Source: CAZSHG01 sp964606695 [NCBI: uncultured bacterium] (GTDB taxonomy: Bacteria > UBP14 > UBA6098). From it: DNA of 64,000 nt. The notes below the pieces were generated by a model. That model was given only the letters and a program-made list of their open reading frames with translations, made no database searches and was not told the DNA's origin. Position 1 is the first letter of the stretch. Every line of letters begins with the position of its first letter. Position numbers and translations under genes: made by a program. Positions 1 to 7,557 of this stretch are shown piece after piece. Location of the stretch: NCBI GenBank assembly GCA_964606695.1, contig CAZSHG010000005.1, positions 89,344-153,343 of the forward strand. Reading direction: 5' to 3'.

Positions 1-1
1 C

Positions 2-295
2 GGTGGCATCAGTAAGATCCTTTCCGATGAAATCGAAGAACGGGTCGATTGGGAAAGCCGGAACGTGGTTTTCGGACACCTTCAGCGCGGCGGACCGCCC
101 TCGGCATTCGATAGGTTCCTATCGTTGAGGTATGGCGTTGCCGCGGCTGACGCCGTGGCCGAGGGATTATCGGGCGTGATGATCTCTCTGGAAGGCACCG
201 AAGTCAAGCCCGTTAAAATGACCGATGAGATAAAGCAAATAAGGCGTGTCCCAGAGGATTTAATCCGCTTTGCGAGGCTTTTCACAAGGAAGTAA
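2..295 (+). CDS. pfkA: 6-phosphofructokinase, C-terminal end (5' truncated by window edge)
   Basis: The last 97 residues of an ATP- or PPi-dependent phosphofructokinase, which makes fructose 1,6-bisphosphate in glycolysis in the cytoplasm. The stretch VVFGHLQRGGPPSAFDRFL matches the family's GHxQRGGxPxAxDR substrate-binding segment, followed by a typical LRYGVAAADAV helix. The start lies upstream of the window. Reading continues open from the first bases to the TAA at 293-295. It is followed after 4 bp by a lipoprotein gene and then by gap-pgk-tpiA, so the region gathers most of lower glycolysis on one strand. The identity is clear; ATP versus PPi preference cannot be judged from this part. 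Confidence 0.93.
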   Translation, partial: GGISKILSDEIEERVDWESRNVVFGHLQRGGPPSAFDRFLSLRYGVAAADAVAEGLSGVMISLEGTEVKPVKMTDEIKQIRRVPEDLIRFARLFTRK

Positions 296-299
296 AAAT

Positions 300-1004
300 A
301 TGAAAAAATACACTTTAACACCGTTAGTCATTCTCGCAATCCTGTTCATCTCGTGTTCGATGATACCGGACGATTATCATCCGCCTACATATAGGAAAAT
401 AGCGGTAATGGGCACATGGGTCGCTCCGATGGATTACGATATCAATTCCAGGGAAGACCTCGAAGACGCGATTGCCGACGGTATTATCGGAGGTATCGCC
501 GACGTGCTATCGGGCGATTATCCCGAATGGCGAACTACAAGCGAACTGGCAAGGATTTGCACAAGGTGCGGTTACGACGTCTATCTGGTCGCCCCGGACG
601 ATTACTTCGAGGAGAGAAAAGAGAACGTCGAAGTCGCCCACCAGAACAGATATGAAGGTTGGCTGGACGACGATTATCGCGATTATATACGCCAGATGAA
701 GAGCCTTATATCGGAACCGATGGAACCGACGGCATATATACTCTGCAAACAAATCGACACGGACGACGACGAGGAAGAGTTTACTTTAGAAATGAGGGAG
801 TGGAACGGAGATCGAATAATCTTCAGCATGAGCTACGGTTATTTTACAAAGCATTATGGCGAGTTCTTCTGCGGCGCGGATGTGGGAGAGGAAGTCCCTC
901 CCGCCGAAACTGAACCGAAAATAATCGACGGTAAAGGAAAAAAAGGCGCACCCGACGACGAGTCGAATCCAGATAATAATTCAAAGGGATCACGTATTCA
1001 ATAA
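300..1004 (+). CDS. Putative lipoprotein of unknown function
   Basis: A 234-residue protein with a lipoprotein signal peptide: MKK, a hydrophobic run and a lipobox ending LFISC, so Cys19 would be the lipidated residue. The mature part is acidic, with several Asp/Glu clusters (for example DTDDDEEE), and ends in a low-complexity Lys/Gly/Asp/Asn tail that looks disordered. I recognise no domain. The start at 300 is chosen because it gives the signal peptide; an AAGGAAG ribosome site lies inside the end of pfkA. It sits between pfkA and gap and may be cotranscribed with them, but nothing links it functionally to glycolysis. Probably an outer- or inner-membrane-anchored periplasmic protein. Confidence 0.75.
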   Translation: MKKYTLTPLVILAILFISCSMIPDDYHPPTYRKIAVMGTWVAPMDYDINSREDLEDAIADGIIGGIADVLSGDYPEWRTTSELARICTRCGYDVYLVAPDDYFEERKENVEVAHQNRYEGWLDDDYRDYIRQMKSLISEPMEPTAYILCKQIDTDDDEEEFTLEMREWNGDRIIFSMSYGYFTKHYGEFFCGADVGEEVPPAETEPKIIDGKGKKGAPDDESNPDNNSKGSRIQ

Positions 1005-1044
1005 AACATTTTGTGTTATCGAAATATAAACAATGGAGGTTACA

Positions 1045-2040
1045 ATGAATTTAGCAATCAACGGATTTGGGAGGATCGGAAGACAGGTATTCAGAATCGC
1101 CTGGGGTAATTCGGACATCGATATCGTTCACATAAACGATATAACCGATGCCGAAACCCTCGCTCACCTTCTGAAATACGATAGCACCTTTGGTATCTGG
1201 AACCATGAAGTTAAGGGCGAAAACGGAGCAATCGTAGTCGATGGAAAAAGGATTTCGATTTCATCGGAACGCGACCCGAAAAATCTGCCCTGGAAAAAAG
1301 AAAACGTCGATGTCGTTCTGGAATCGACGGGTGTCTTCCGTAAGAAAGAACAGGCGCAATGGCATATCGATGCCGGCGCTAAGAAAGTATTAGTCTCGGC
1401 ACCGGGCAAAACCCCCCTGGACGGCGATTTCGTAGTCGGCGTTAACGAAAAGGATTACGATAAAAACGTCCACAACATCATCTCGATCGGTAGTTGCACA
1501 ACGAATTGCCTTGCCCCCGTCGTTAAGGTTATCAACGACAATTTCGGCATCGTCCGCGGTTTGATGACCACGATCCACGCCTATACCAATGACCAGAAAA
1601 TACTCGATCTTCCGCATAAGGATTTGCGGAGAGCTAGAACGGCGGCGCAGAATATCATCCCGACTACTACCGGCGCGGCCAAAGCTATAGGAATCGTGAT
1701 ACCGGAACTCAAGGGCAAACTGGACGGCATGGCGATTCGAGTCCCGGTCGCGGATGGTTCGATAGTCGATCTGACATGCGAACTCGAAAAGGAAACCACT
1801 ATCGAGGATATCAACGAGAAAATGCGCACAGCGGCAAAAGGCGAAATGGAAAGCATCCTCGGTATCGCGGAAGACCCCGTCGTTTCAAGCGATATCGTAG
1901 GAGATAGCCGTAGCAGTATTTTCTCGCCGCGCGACACCCGAGTCATGAACGGTAATTTCGTTAAAGTGCTTTCATGGTATGATAATGAATGGGGCTTTTC
2001 CAGCCGCGTTGTAGATATGTTGTTGTTAATGTTTAAATAG
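1045..2040 (+). CDS. gap: Glyceraldehyde-3-phosphate dehydrogenase, type I
   Basis: Cytoplasmic NAD(P)-dependent enzyme converting glyceraldehyde 3-phosphate to 1,3-bisphosphoglycerate. The 331-residue length is normal. The N-terminal Rossmann motif INGFGRIGR is present, the catalytic cysteine is Cys151 in GSCTTNCLAP, and the C-terminal WYDNEWGFSSRVVDM signature is intact. ATG 1045 is preferred over ATG 1033 because a GGAGGT ribosome site lies at 1036-1040 and the product then begins with the expected MxxAINGFGRIG. It heads a tight run with pgk (11 bp on), tpiA and secG, which reads as one operon. Confidence 0.98.
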   Translation: MNLAINGFGRIGRQVFRIAWGNSDIDIVHINDITDAETLAHLLKYDSTFGIWNHEVKGENGAIVVDGKRISISSERDPKNLPWKKENVDVVLESTGVFRKKEQAQWHIDAGAKKVLVSAPGKTPLDGDFVVGVNEKDYDKNVHNIISIGSCTTNCLAPVVKVINDNFGIVRGLMTTIHAYTNDQKILDLPHKDLRRARTAAQNIIPTTTGAAKAIGIVIPELKGKLDGMAIRVPVADGSIVDLTCELEKETTIEDINEKMRTAAKGEMESILGIAEDPVVSSDIVGDSRSSIFSPRDTRVMNGNFVKVLSWYDNEWGFSSRVVDMLLLMFK

Positions 2041-2051
2041 CGAGGTAAACG

Positions 2052-3263
2052 ATGTCTCATCTAAGGAAAAAAACCATCGATGATATCGACTTCGGCGGAC
2101 ACAAAGTGATGGTTCGCGTCGATTTCAACGTTCCGCTTGAAAACGGGATAATCGCCGACGACCGTCGTATAAGGGCGACCTTGCCGACAATCAGGAAGAT
2201 CGTATCCGGCGGTGGAATACCGATTATTATGTCCCACCTGGACAGACCGGGAGGCAAATACGTCCCGGAATTGTCCCTAAGGCCTATAGCTAAAAGGCTC
2301 GAAGAACTCCTGGGAAGACCCGTTACCTTTATACCAGACGATTTAAGTGAAGCGGCTATAAACGTCCGCGACCACGGAATGCAGGGGGACGTGTTCCTTC
2401 TGGAAAATACCCGATTCTATTCCGGCGAAGAGAAGAACGATCCAGAATTCGCGAAAACCCTCGCGGGGCACGCCGATATATTCATAAACGACGCCTTCGG
2501 AACTGCCCATCGAGCACATGCGAGCACGGTGGGCATCACGAAATATATGGGAGTGTCCGCGATGGGGTATCTCGTCAAAAAAGAACTCGACGTCCTCATA
2601 GGGTTACTCGAAAAACCCAAACGTCCATATATAGCGATAATCGGCGGGGCCAAAGTCTCCTCGAAAATATCCCTCCTCAATACTCTAATGGAAAAATGCG
2701 ACAAAATCATGGTCGGCGGCGCAATGGCTTCGACTTTCTTCGGTAGCCTGGGGATTTCTCAGGGCAACGGCCCAATCGAGACGGATAAATTCGAAATCGC
2801 ACGTGAGATCCTGGAAAAAACGGAAAGCGTCGAACCTTATAAAGGACATCTGCTTCTCCCCATCGACCAGGTAGTAACCAACGAACTATCTAAAAAAGGC
2901 ACCCGCGATGTCTATCCCTACGATCAGGTCCCGGAAGACGTTATGGTTGTGGATATCGGCCCCGATTCGGTAGCACGATTCAAAAAGGAACTGAATTCGG
3001 CGCAGACAATTATGATGAACGGCCCGGTGGGAGTTTTCGAGATTGATAAATTCGCGGTCGGAACACGTGAACTGCTGAAGAAAATCGCGGAACGTGTTAG
3101 CGAGGGCGTTACCGGAGTAATAGGCGGCGGAGACAGCGCCGCCGCCACGGCAAGATTCGGGCTTTCGGAGCAGATGACTCATATATCCACGGGCGGAGGC
3201 GCGTCATTAAAACTGTTAGAAGGATCCTCGCTTCCGGCCGTAGAAGCGTTGTCGGATAGGTAG
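2052..3263 (+). CDS. pgk: Phosphoglycerate kinase
   Basis: A 403-residue phosphoglycerate kinase, transferring phosphate from 1,3-bisphosphoglycerate to ADP. Family signatures are visible: VMVRVDFNVPL near the N-terminus, the substrate-binding SHLDRPGG, LLENTRFYSGEEKND, the FINDAFGTAHRAHAS stretch, IIGGAKVSSKI, and the nucleotide-binding GVIGGGDSAAA near the C-terminus. Length is standard, with no fusion to triosephosphate isomerase, although tpiA follows only 8 bp later. AGCGAGGT upstream of the ATG serves as ribosome site. Third step of the gap-pgk-tpiA cluster. Confidence 0.98.
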   Translation: MSHLRKKTIDDIDFGGHKVMVRVDFNVPLENGIIADDRRIRATLPTIRKIVSGGGIPIIMSHLDRPGGKYVPELSLRPIAKRLEELLGRPVTFIPDDLSEAAINVRDHGMQGDVFLLENTRFYSGEEKNDPEFAKTLAGHADIFINDAFGTAHRAHASTVGITKYMGVSAMGYLVKKELDVLIGLLEKPKRPYIAIIGGAKVSSKISLLNTLMEKCDKIMVGGAMASTFFGSLGISQGNGPIETDKFEIAREILEKTESVEPYKGHLLLPIDQVVTNELSKKGTRDVYPYDQVPEDVMVVDIGPDSVARFKKELNSAQTIMMNGPVGVFEIDKFAVGTRELLKKIAERVSEGVTGVIGGGDSAAATARFGLSEQMTHISTGGGASLKLLEGSSLPAVEALSDR

Positions 3264-3271
3264 GATAACAA

Positions 3272-4039
3272 ATGCGAAGGTTAATGATTGCGGGCAATTG
3301 GAAGATGAACAAGGACTATTCCGGGGCGATGGATCTCGCACGAGGGATTATCGAACGCGTCGAAAAGGAAAAGGACGTCGATGTCGCGATATTCCCACCG
3401 TCCGTATATCTGGAAACAATATCGAAACTCGCGAACGGTTCCGTTATAGCCGTCGGCGCACAGAATATACATACCGAGGTCGAGGGCGCTTTTACCGGCG
3501 AAATTTCGTCGAAAATGGTCTTGACAACCGGCGGGAGCATGGTTATTATTGGTCATTCTGAGCGGAGGCACATCTTCGGCGAGACGAACGATTTTATCCG
3601 CTCTAAAGTGAAACGAGCTATCGACGACGGTCTCGTTCCAGTTCTTTGTATCGGTGAGAAACTCGAACAACGGGAAGCCGGCCAGACTGAATCCACGCTG
3701 GTCGAACAGTTGTCCGGTTCGTTGGAGGATATCGAAATCCGATCGGCGGACAAACTGATACTCGCCTATGAACCCGTTTGGGCGATAGGCACCGGAGTCG
3801 TTGCGACCCCGAAACAAGCTCAGGAGGCGCACGCCTTCGTTCGTGGATGGATACGGATCAAATATGGCGATGTCGCCGATGAAATCCGAATCCTCTACGG
3901 CGGGAGCGTGAAACCGGACAACGCACAATCGCTTCTCCAACTCGAGGACGTTGACGGCGCGCTCATTGGCGGCGCCAGTCTTAAAACCGACAGTTTCTGC
4001 GAGATAATCGAAATAGCTAAAAAGTTAAAAAAGAGGTAA
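3272..4039 (+). CDS. tpiA: Triosephosphate isomerase
   Basis: A 255-residue TIM-barrel enzyme interconverting dihydroxyacetone phosphate and glyceraldehyde 3-phosphate. The substrate-binding lysine lies in AGNWKMN, the catalytic histidine in IIGHSERRHIFGET, and the catalytic glutamate in AYEPVWAIGTG, followed by the phosphate-gripping YGGSVKPDNA and the terminal GALIGGASL. Complete and of normal length. It lies between pgk and secG; the secG start follows its stop by one base, implying translational coupling. Confidence 0.98.
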   Translation: MRRLMIAGNWKMNKDYSGAMDLARGIIERVEKEKDVDVAIFPPSVYLETISKLANGSVIAVGAQNIHTEVEGAFTGEISSKMVLTTGGSMVIIGHSERRHIFGETNDFIRSKVKRAIDDGLVPVLCIGEKLEQREAGQTESTLVEQLSGSLEDIEIRSADKLILAYEPVWAIGTGVVATPKQAQEAHAFVRGWIRIKYGDVADEIRILYGGSVKPDNAQSLLQLEDVDGALIGGASLKTDSFCEIIEIAKKLKKR

Positions 4040-4040
4040 G

Positions 4041-4418
4041 ATGGTTATTGCACTTTCTATATTAGTTGCTCTCATCGCGATTGCTCTGGTAATCACGATA
4101 TTGCTTCAATCCGGTCGTGGCGGCGGACTTGCCGGTGCGTTCGGTGGTTCCTTCGGAGCCAGCTCGGTTTTCGGTGGACATCAGGCCGCCGATTTCCTGA
4201 CTAAATTAACAGCCGGACTGGCTATAGCTTTCGTGGTGGTTGTCCTGTTGATTAACGTTATTTCCACAAGGACGACCAGCCAACGCCCATCAAGCGTTAT
4301 CCCTCAGGAGGCAACCAAAACTTCTCCACTGGGTGGTAGCGGCGGCATGCCCTCGACTCCCCCTCCAGGAGGAGAATTGCCCGGCTCGGAGGAAGCACCG
4401 GTTGGTGGAGGCCAATAG
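4041..4418 (+). CDS. secG: Preprotein translocase subunit SecG
   Basis: A 125-residue membrane protein of the Sec translocon. Two transmembrane helices are visible (residues about 2-22 and 50-72) around a glycine-rich loop with the SecG motif LLQSGRGGGLAGAFGG and SSVFGGHQAADFLTKLT. A Pro/Gly/Ser-rich C-terminal tail of about 45 residues follows, longer than in small SecG proteins. The tpiA-secG-tRNA-Leu order is common in bacteria, which supports the call. Start ATG 4041 is directly after the tpiA stop, with AAGAGGT as ribosome site. Confidence 0.93.
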   Translation: MVIALSILVALIAIALVITILLQSGRGGGLAGAFGGSFGASSVFGGHQAADFLTKLTAGLAIAFVVVVLLINVISTRTTSQRPSSVIPQEATKTSPLGGSGGMPSTPPPGGELPGSEEAPVGGGQ

Positions 4419-4433
4419 TTTTTTACAATATTT

Positions 4434-4521
4434 GCCGAGGTGGTGGAATTGGCAGACACGCATGGTTGAGGGCCATGTGAGCAATTAGCTCATGCGGGTT
4501 CAAGTCCCGCCCTCGGCACCA
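4434..4521 (+). tRNA. tRNA-Leu (anticodon GAG), CCA encoded
   Basis: An 88-nt class II tRNA. The acceptor stem GCCGAGG pairs with CCTCGGC, followed by discriminator A and an encoded CCA. The anticodon stem CATGG/CCATG encloses the 7-nt loop TTGAGGG, giving anticodon GAG. The long variable arm TGAGCAATTAGCTCA and T-loop GTTCAAGTC are as expected for leucine. It lies 15 bp after secG and before a terminator, so it is probably processed from the glycolytic operon transcript. Its 3' end borders a damaged integrase gene. Confidence 0.97.
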
Positions 4522-4524
4522 TAC

Positions 4525-4560
4525 AAAAAAACAGTGGCGTCCGTCGCTGTTTTTCTATTT
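4525..4560 (+). terminator. Rho-independent terminator after tRNA-Leu
   Basis: An inverted repeat ACAGTGGCG/CGTCGCTGT (4531-4550, with two wobble pairs) is flanked by an A-run before and TTTTTCTATTTT after it. It lies 3 bp past the tRNA CCA end, so it should end the gap-pgk-tpiA-secG-tRNA transcript. Confidence 0.75.
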
Positions 4561-4609
4561 TAGAAATGTGAGCTAAATGAACTGTCACCAATTTGCAACG
4601 GAGGTAGAG

Positions 4610-5341
4610 GTGGTCACGCTTTATAAAAGAGGAAAATATTGGTATCTTGATTGGTATCAGAACGGGAAAAGGAATCAGCAATCAACCCGAACAACACAAA
4701 AGGATACTGCCGAAAAACTTCGCCAAAAGAAAGAAAAAGAGCTTCTATTAGGCAAAATCATATCCAAAGAGCTATCCATTGAAGAACTTCTCTCAAGATA
4801 CGAAAAATCAGTGGAAGCCAAATATAACCCGAGAACAGCCCCTCACTTGGCCTTGATTGCCATCTTCATACTTTATAAGGGGTTAAGGAGGAACGAAGTT
4901 TTTCAGCTAACTTGGTGTAACATCAATCTCAAACTGAGAAAACTCCGTGTTCAAGAGGGCAAGGGCGGTAAGCCACGCGATATCCCGCTACATCCAAAGG
5001 CTCTTGAAGCAATAGAGGAGTTTCACAGGAGATTTTCGAAAGGTTCTTCCAAAACCGGAGTAGTGTTTCACGCCCTTAAGGGCACTCCCTTGACTCGTGG
5101 GAAGCTATACGAATCTTTCAGAAGAGCTGGAGAAAGAGCCGGGTTAGATGGGATAATTGGTGTCCACACTCTCCGCCATACTTTTGCAACTCATTTGGCG
5201 ATGAAAAATGTTCCCGTTAGGACTCTTCAGGAATATATGGGGCATTCAGACATTCAAACGACAATGATCTATCTTCATCTCGCTGAATCACATTGGGAAT
5301 CGGAAATCCTAAAGTTAGACTATAATTTTAAATTACATTAG
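4610..5341 (+). CDS. Tyrosine recombinase/integrase with shortened DNA-binding half
   Basis: A site-specific recombinase of the phage integrase family. The catalytic domain is complete in the 243-residue numbering from GTG 4610: Arg93 in YKGLRRNEV, a hairpin Lys in GKGGKPRD, His186 and Arg189 in HTLRHTF, His212 in MGHSDIQTT, and nucleophile Tyr221. The N-terminus has an arm-binding-like region (KYWYLDWYQNGKR). Only about 92 residues precede the first catalytic Arg, where 160 or more are usual; after SRYEKSVEAKYNP the core-binding domain seems deleted in frame. GTG 4610 is preferred to ATG 4577 because GGAGG lies 5 bp upstream. It sits beside the tRNA-Leu 3' end, a classic attachment position. 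Probably inactive remnant of an integrated element. Confidence 0.8.
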   Translation: MVTLYKRGKYWYLDWYQNGKRNQQSTRTTQKDTAEKLRQKKEKELLLGKIISKELSIEELLSRYEKSVEAKYNPRTAPHLALIAIFILYKGLRRNEVFQLTWCNINLKLRKLRVQEGKGGKPRDIPLHPKALEAIEEFHRRFSKGSSKTGVVFHALKGTPLTRGKLYESFRRAGERAGLDGIIGVHTLRHTFATHLAMKNVPVRTLQEYMGHSDIQTTMIYLHLAESHWESEILKLDYNFKLH

Positions 5342-5457
5342 CAATATAGTGCTGATATAAATTGCGTTTGTGTCATCCTTTTTTCAGTTGATTAGCTTTG
5401 ATAGAACCGAATGGTATTGAAAAGTCTATCCCCTCCCCTCAATGATTACCAATCAAT

Positions 5458-5841
5458 TCACTCTATCGCCTTCAGGTTAATCTCCTCGACCTCTTCCCGT
5501 TCGATGCCGATGTAGAGCCGCGTTATCGATGGCGAACTGTGTTTGTAACGCTCTTGAATTAACTCAATTGGAGTTCCGAACTCCTTCCGCTGAATGTAGC
5601 CCCAGGTCTTGCGAAGGCTATGACTCCCGTAATGGCCTTTGAGGTTGATGCTGTCTGCCAATTGCTGGACAAGGCGGTTCAGGCTTCTAACTCCCAATGA
5701 ATCGCCTTTTTGGGACAAGACTAACGACGCCCTATAATCCGGCTTGCCGACCTCGTCCGCGAGCCAGAGCAAAAAATCCTTCATGAACGTCAGAAAATCG
5801 TTGAGTCCGAGATTAACGGGATAGCGGCATTTCGGTGCCAT
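5458..5841 (-). pseudogene. Tyrosine recombinase, C-terminal fragment
   Basis: A 127-residue piece of an integrase catalytic domain. It has the HxxR box in GSHSLRKTWG, and the final block ERYKHSSPSITRLYIGI, where Tyr would be the nucleophile; a Lys-His pair stands in for the usual GH. The first catalytic Arg box (usually GLRxxE) and all DNA-binding domains are missing, so this cannot be a working recombinase alone. The start is set at ATG 5841 because GAGGAGG lies just before it. The coding frame extends further upstream into AT-rich repeats, which I take as non-coding. It faces the other integrase remnant tail to tail. Could be a separate small integrase that lost its 5' half. Confidence 0.6.
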
Positions 5842-6273
5842 TTCGTCCTCCTCTTTCAAATGTTTTGAATAGAACAAAAAAAACTTCGCGTTGAACAAAA
5901 AGAAATTCGGGTCGTTCGCAAAAGACTTTTCTTGAAATGCAAAAAAGTCCGCGTCAACTGCAAAAGACTTTTTCTGAAATGCAAAAAAGTCTGTGTCAAC
6001 TGCAAAAGACTCCGCGACGACGGCAAAAGGATTATTTTCGCTTCAAAACCGCCCTCGCAACAGTTAATCAACCCGCACTCACCTATAATTTATCAAAGAA
6101 CAACAACTTAACAGATAAACCCTCGTTTTCATCATTCCCGTGCACTTTCACCCAAACCTATTAATTTTCTTTTCGTTTTAGCTCGTCTATTTTTACCCAG
6201 TAATTTGAAGCAAATAATGGTAAACTCAATGTGATTAGAATTATTAAAGCTGTTTTCTTCATTAGATACTCCC
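5842..6273. other. AT-rich stretch without a convincing gene
   Basis: 432 bp between the integrase fragment and the end of the secreted-protein gene. The first part holds the 21-bp tandem repeats. The rest (about 6040-6273) is AT-rich, and I see no gene or clear terminator in it. It appears to be decayed mobile-element DNA. Confidence 0.5.
5872..6030. repeat. Degenerate 21-bp tandem repeats (42-bp higher-order unit)
   Basis: Two successive 42-bp units (5919-5960 and 5961-6002) differ at only a few positions. Each is two 21-bp halves that begin TGCAAAAGACTTTT and TGCAAAAAAGTC. Partial copies continue to about 6030, and more diverged copies (GAACAAAAAG...) extend back to 5872. Because the period is a multiple of three, both strands stay open and read as heptads (for example LQKTFSE MQKSLCQ on the plus strand). 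Such 21-bp repeats often encode coiled-coil heptads in Bacteroidetes genes; here no start, stop or ribosome site marks a credible gene. Confidence 0.8.
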
Positions 6274-7548
6274 CTATCTTATTATCTCTACGTTATATAG
6301 ACTTGCTTTTTCATCGCTTACGAAGAGAAAGAGATTATTGTTTGAATCGTAATCGGCGAATATCTCATTTGCATTAACTGTAAAAGACCCATATTCAGTT
6401 CCATCTGCGCCAATTAGATAAATTGTTAAATTAGTTGTAGTAATAACGCAAAGCGGGGTATTAAGGATATCGATAATACTGTAACCAGATATATAGCTGC
6501 TATCTGGAACCTCCCATATTATAGAACGCTCTCTCTTCCTGATATTTATCATCTCCAATTTACTATAATGTGGTTCACCCCATGAATTATTCAACACTGA
6601 GAAAAATAAACCTCGTGTCTGTGCCCATGAACTTAAGGATGTAGTTTGGTTATCTTCATAATGGTAAAAAACGCCGTCTGAGGTTGAACCTTCAACTATC
6701 CTATAACTATTAATTTCCCGCAAAAGAGTATCTATTTGGTTATATTCAAAGCCGGAGATTAATGTGTCACCATTTAAGAGATGCGGACCGCTGATGCGGC
6801 CGGGGTAAAGGCCTTCGTGAGGATATACATGGGAATAATCAATCGTATATAGCGTGTCGCCAGCTAATGAGCATATATAGGTTTTCTGAGAGTCAGAAAT
6901 AAATAACGAGAAATTTTGGTTTCTCTCATCTAAATCAATAATGACTTTTGAATCGGTTGTCCATTCGACCTTCATTACGTATTTATTTATAACATTACCG
7001 GAACTATCGACATTTACAACCCATGGTTCTGCACTTAACTGAGAGTCGTAAAATACGATTCTTTCATTTTCTCCTTTTTTGCTAGGGGTTATTTTATCTG
7101 CAGGTAAAGAGTCTATCTCCCATATTTCATTTCCTAAACTATCGCTTGCTTTTGCCCAATAAGAATAGCAATACGTTCCGGAGTATACAAGTTCACCATG
7201 CAATGAATAGATAACAGGTTTGTTATTTGAACAAGCGAGAACATTCGCTCCTTCTAAGATACCTTGTAACAAGCATTCTGAATTAATTATATAACCTTCA
7301 CCACAACTTCCAGAATCGTTATTCGCCATTTCTGAAATAACGAAATAACTGCCCATCTTTGAAAAAGCATTGGCATTTGCAGTCTTTTTCCCGTTGTTTG
7401 GGAAGAGATACGAACATTTCTCAATCACATTTAAAGCAGTGAAATCTTCCGGCACAATCACCTCCGCGCTGTCTTCGGCGCCAAATGCGGCCGTAAAAGC
7501 CCCAATGGTTAGAAAAGCGATAGGGGACAGCGCGAATGTGACTCTCAA
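6274..7548 (-). CDS. Secreted protein of unknown function, probable beta-propeller
   Basis: A 424-residue protein with a signal peptide (MRVTFALSPIAFLTIGAFTAAFGA) starting at TTG 7548, which has GGAGGGG 3 bp upstream. The mature part is rich in Ser, Asn, Tyr and Asp and repeats a pattern of short beta strands ending in phrases such as GTYCYSYWAK, NQNFSLFISDSQ and NNLFLFVSD, suggesting a WD40/NHL-like propeller of blades built from text-like query strands. I see no catalytic motif and no C-terminal sorting domain. Its codons are clearly more AT-rich than those of ade just upstream, like the adjoining integrase remnants, so it may have arrived with them. Only 9 bp separate its start from the stop of ade. 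Confidence 0.6.
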   Translation of the reverse strand: MRVTFALSPIAFLTIGAFTAAFGAEDSAEVIVPEDFTALNVIEKCSYLFPNNGKKTANANAFSKMGSYFVISEMANNDSGSCGEGYIINSECLLQGILEGANVLACSNNKPVIYSLHGELVYSGTYCYSYWAKASDSLGNEIWEIDSLPADKITPSKKGENERIVFYDSQLSAEPWVVNVDSSGNVINKYVMKVEWTTDSKVIIDLDERNQNFSLFISDSQKTYICSLAGDTLYTIDYSHVYPHEGLYPGRISGPHLLNGDTLISGFEYNQIDTLLREINSYRIVEGSTSDGVFYHYEDNQTTSLSSWAQTRGLFFSVLNNSWGEPHYSKLEMINIRKRERSIIWEVPDSSYISGYSIIDILNTPLCVITTTNLTIYLIGADGTEYGSFTVNANEIFADYDSNNNLFLFVSDEKASLYNVEIIR

Positions 7549-7557
7549 TTTCCCCTC

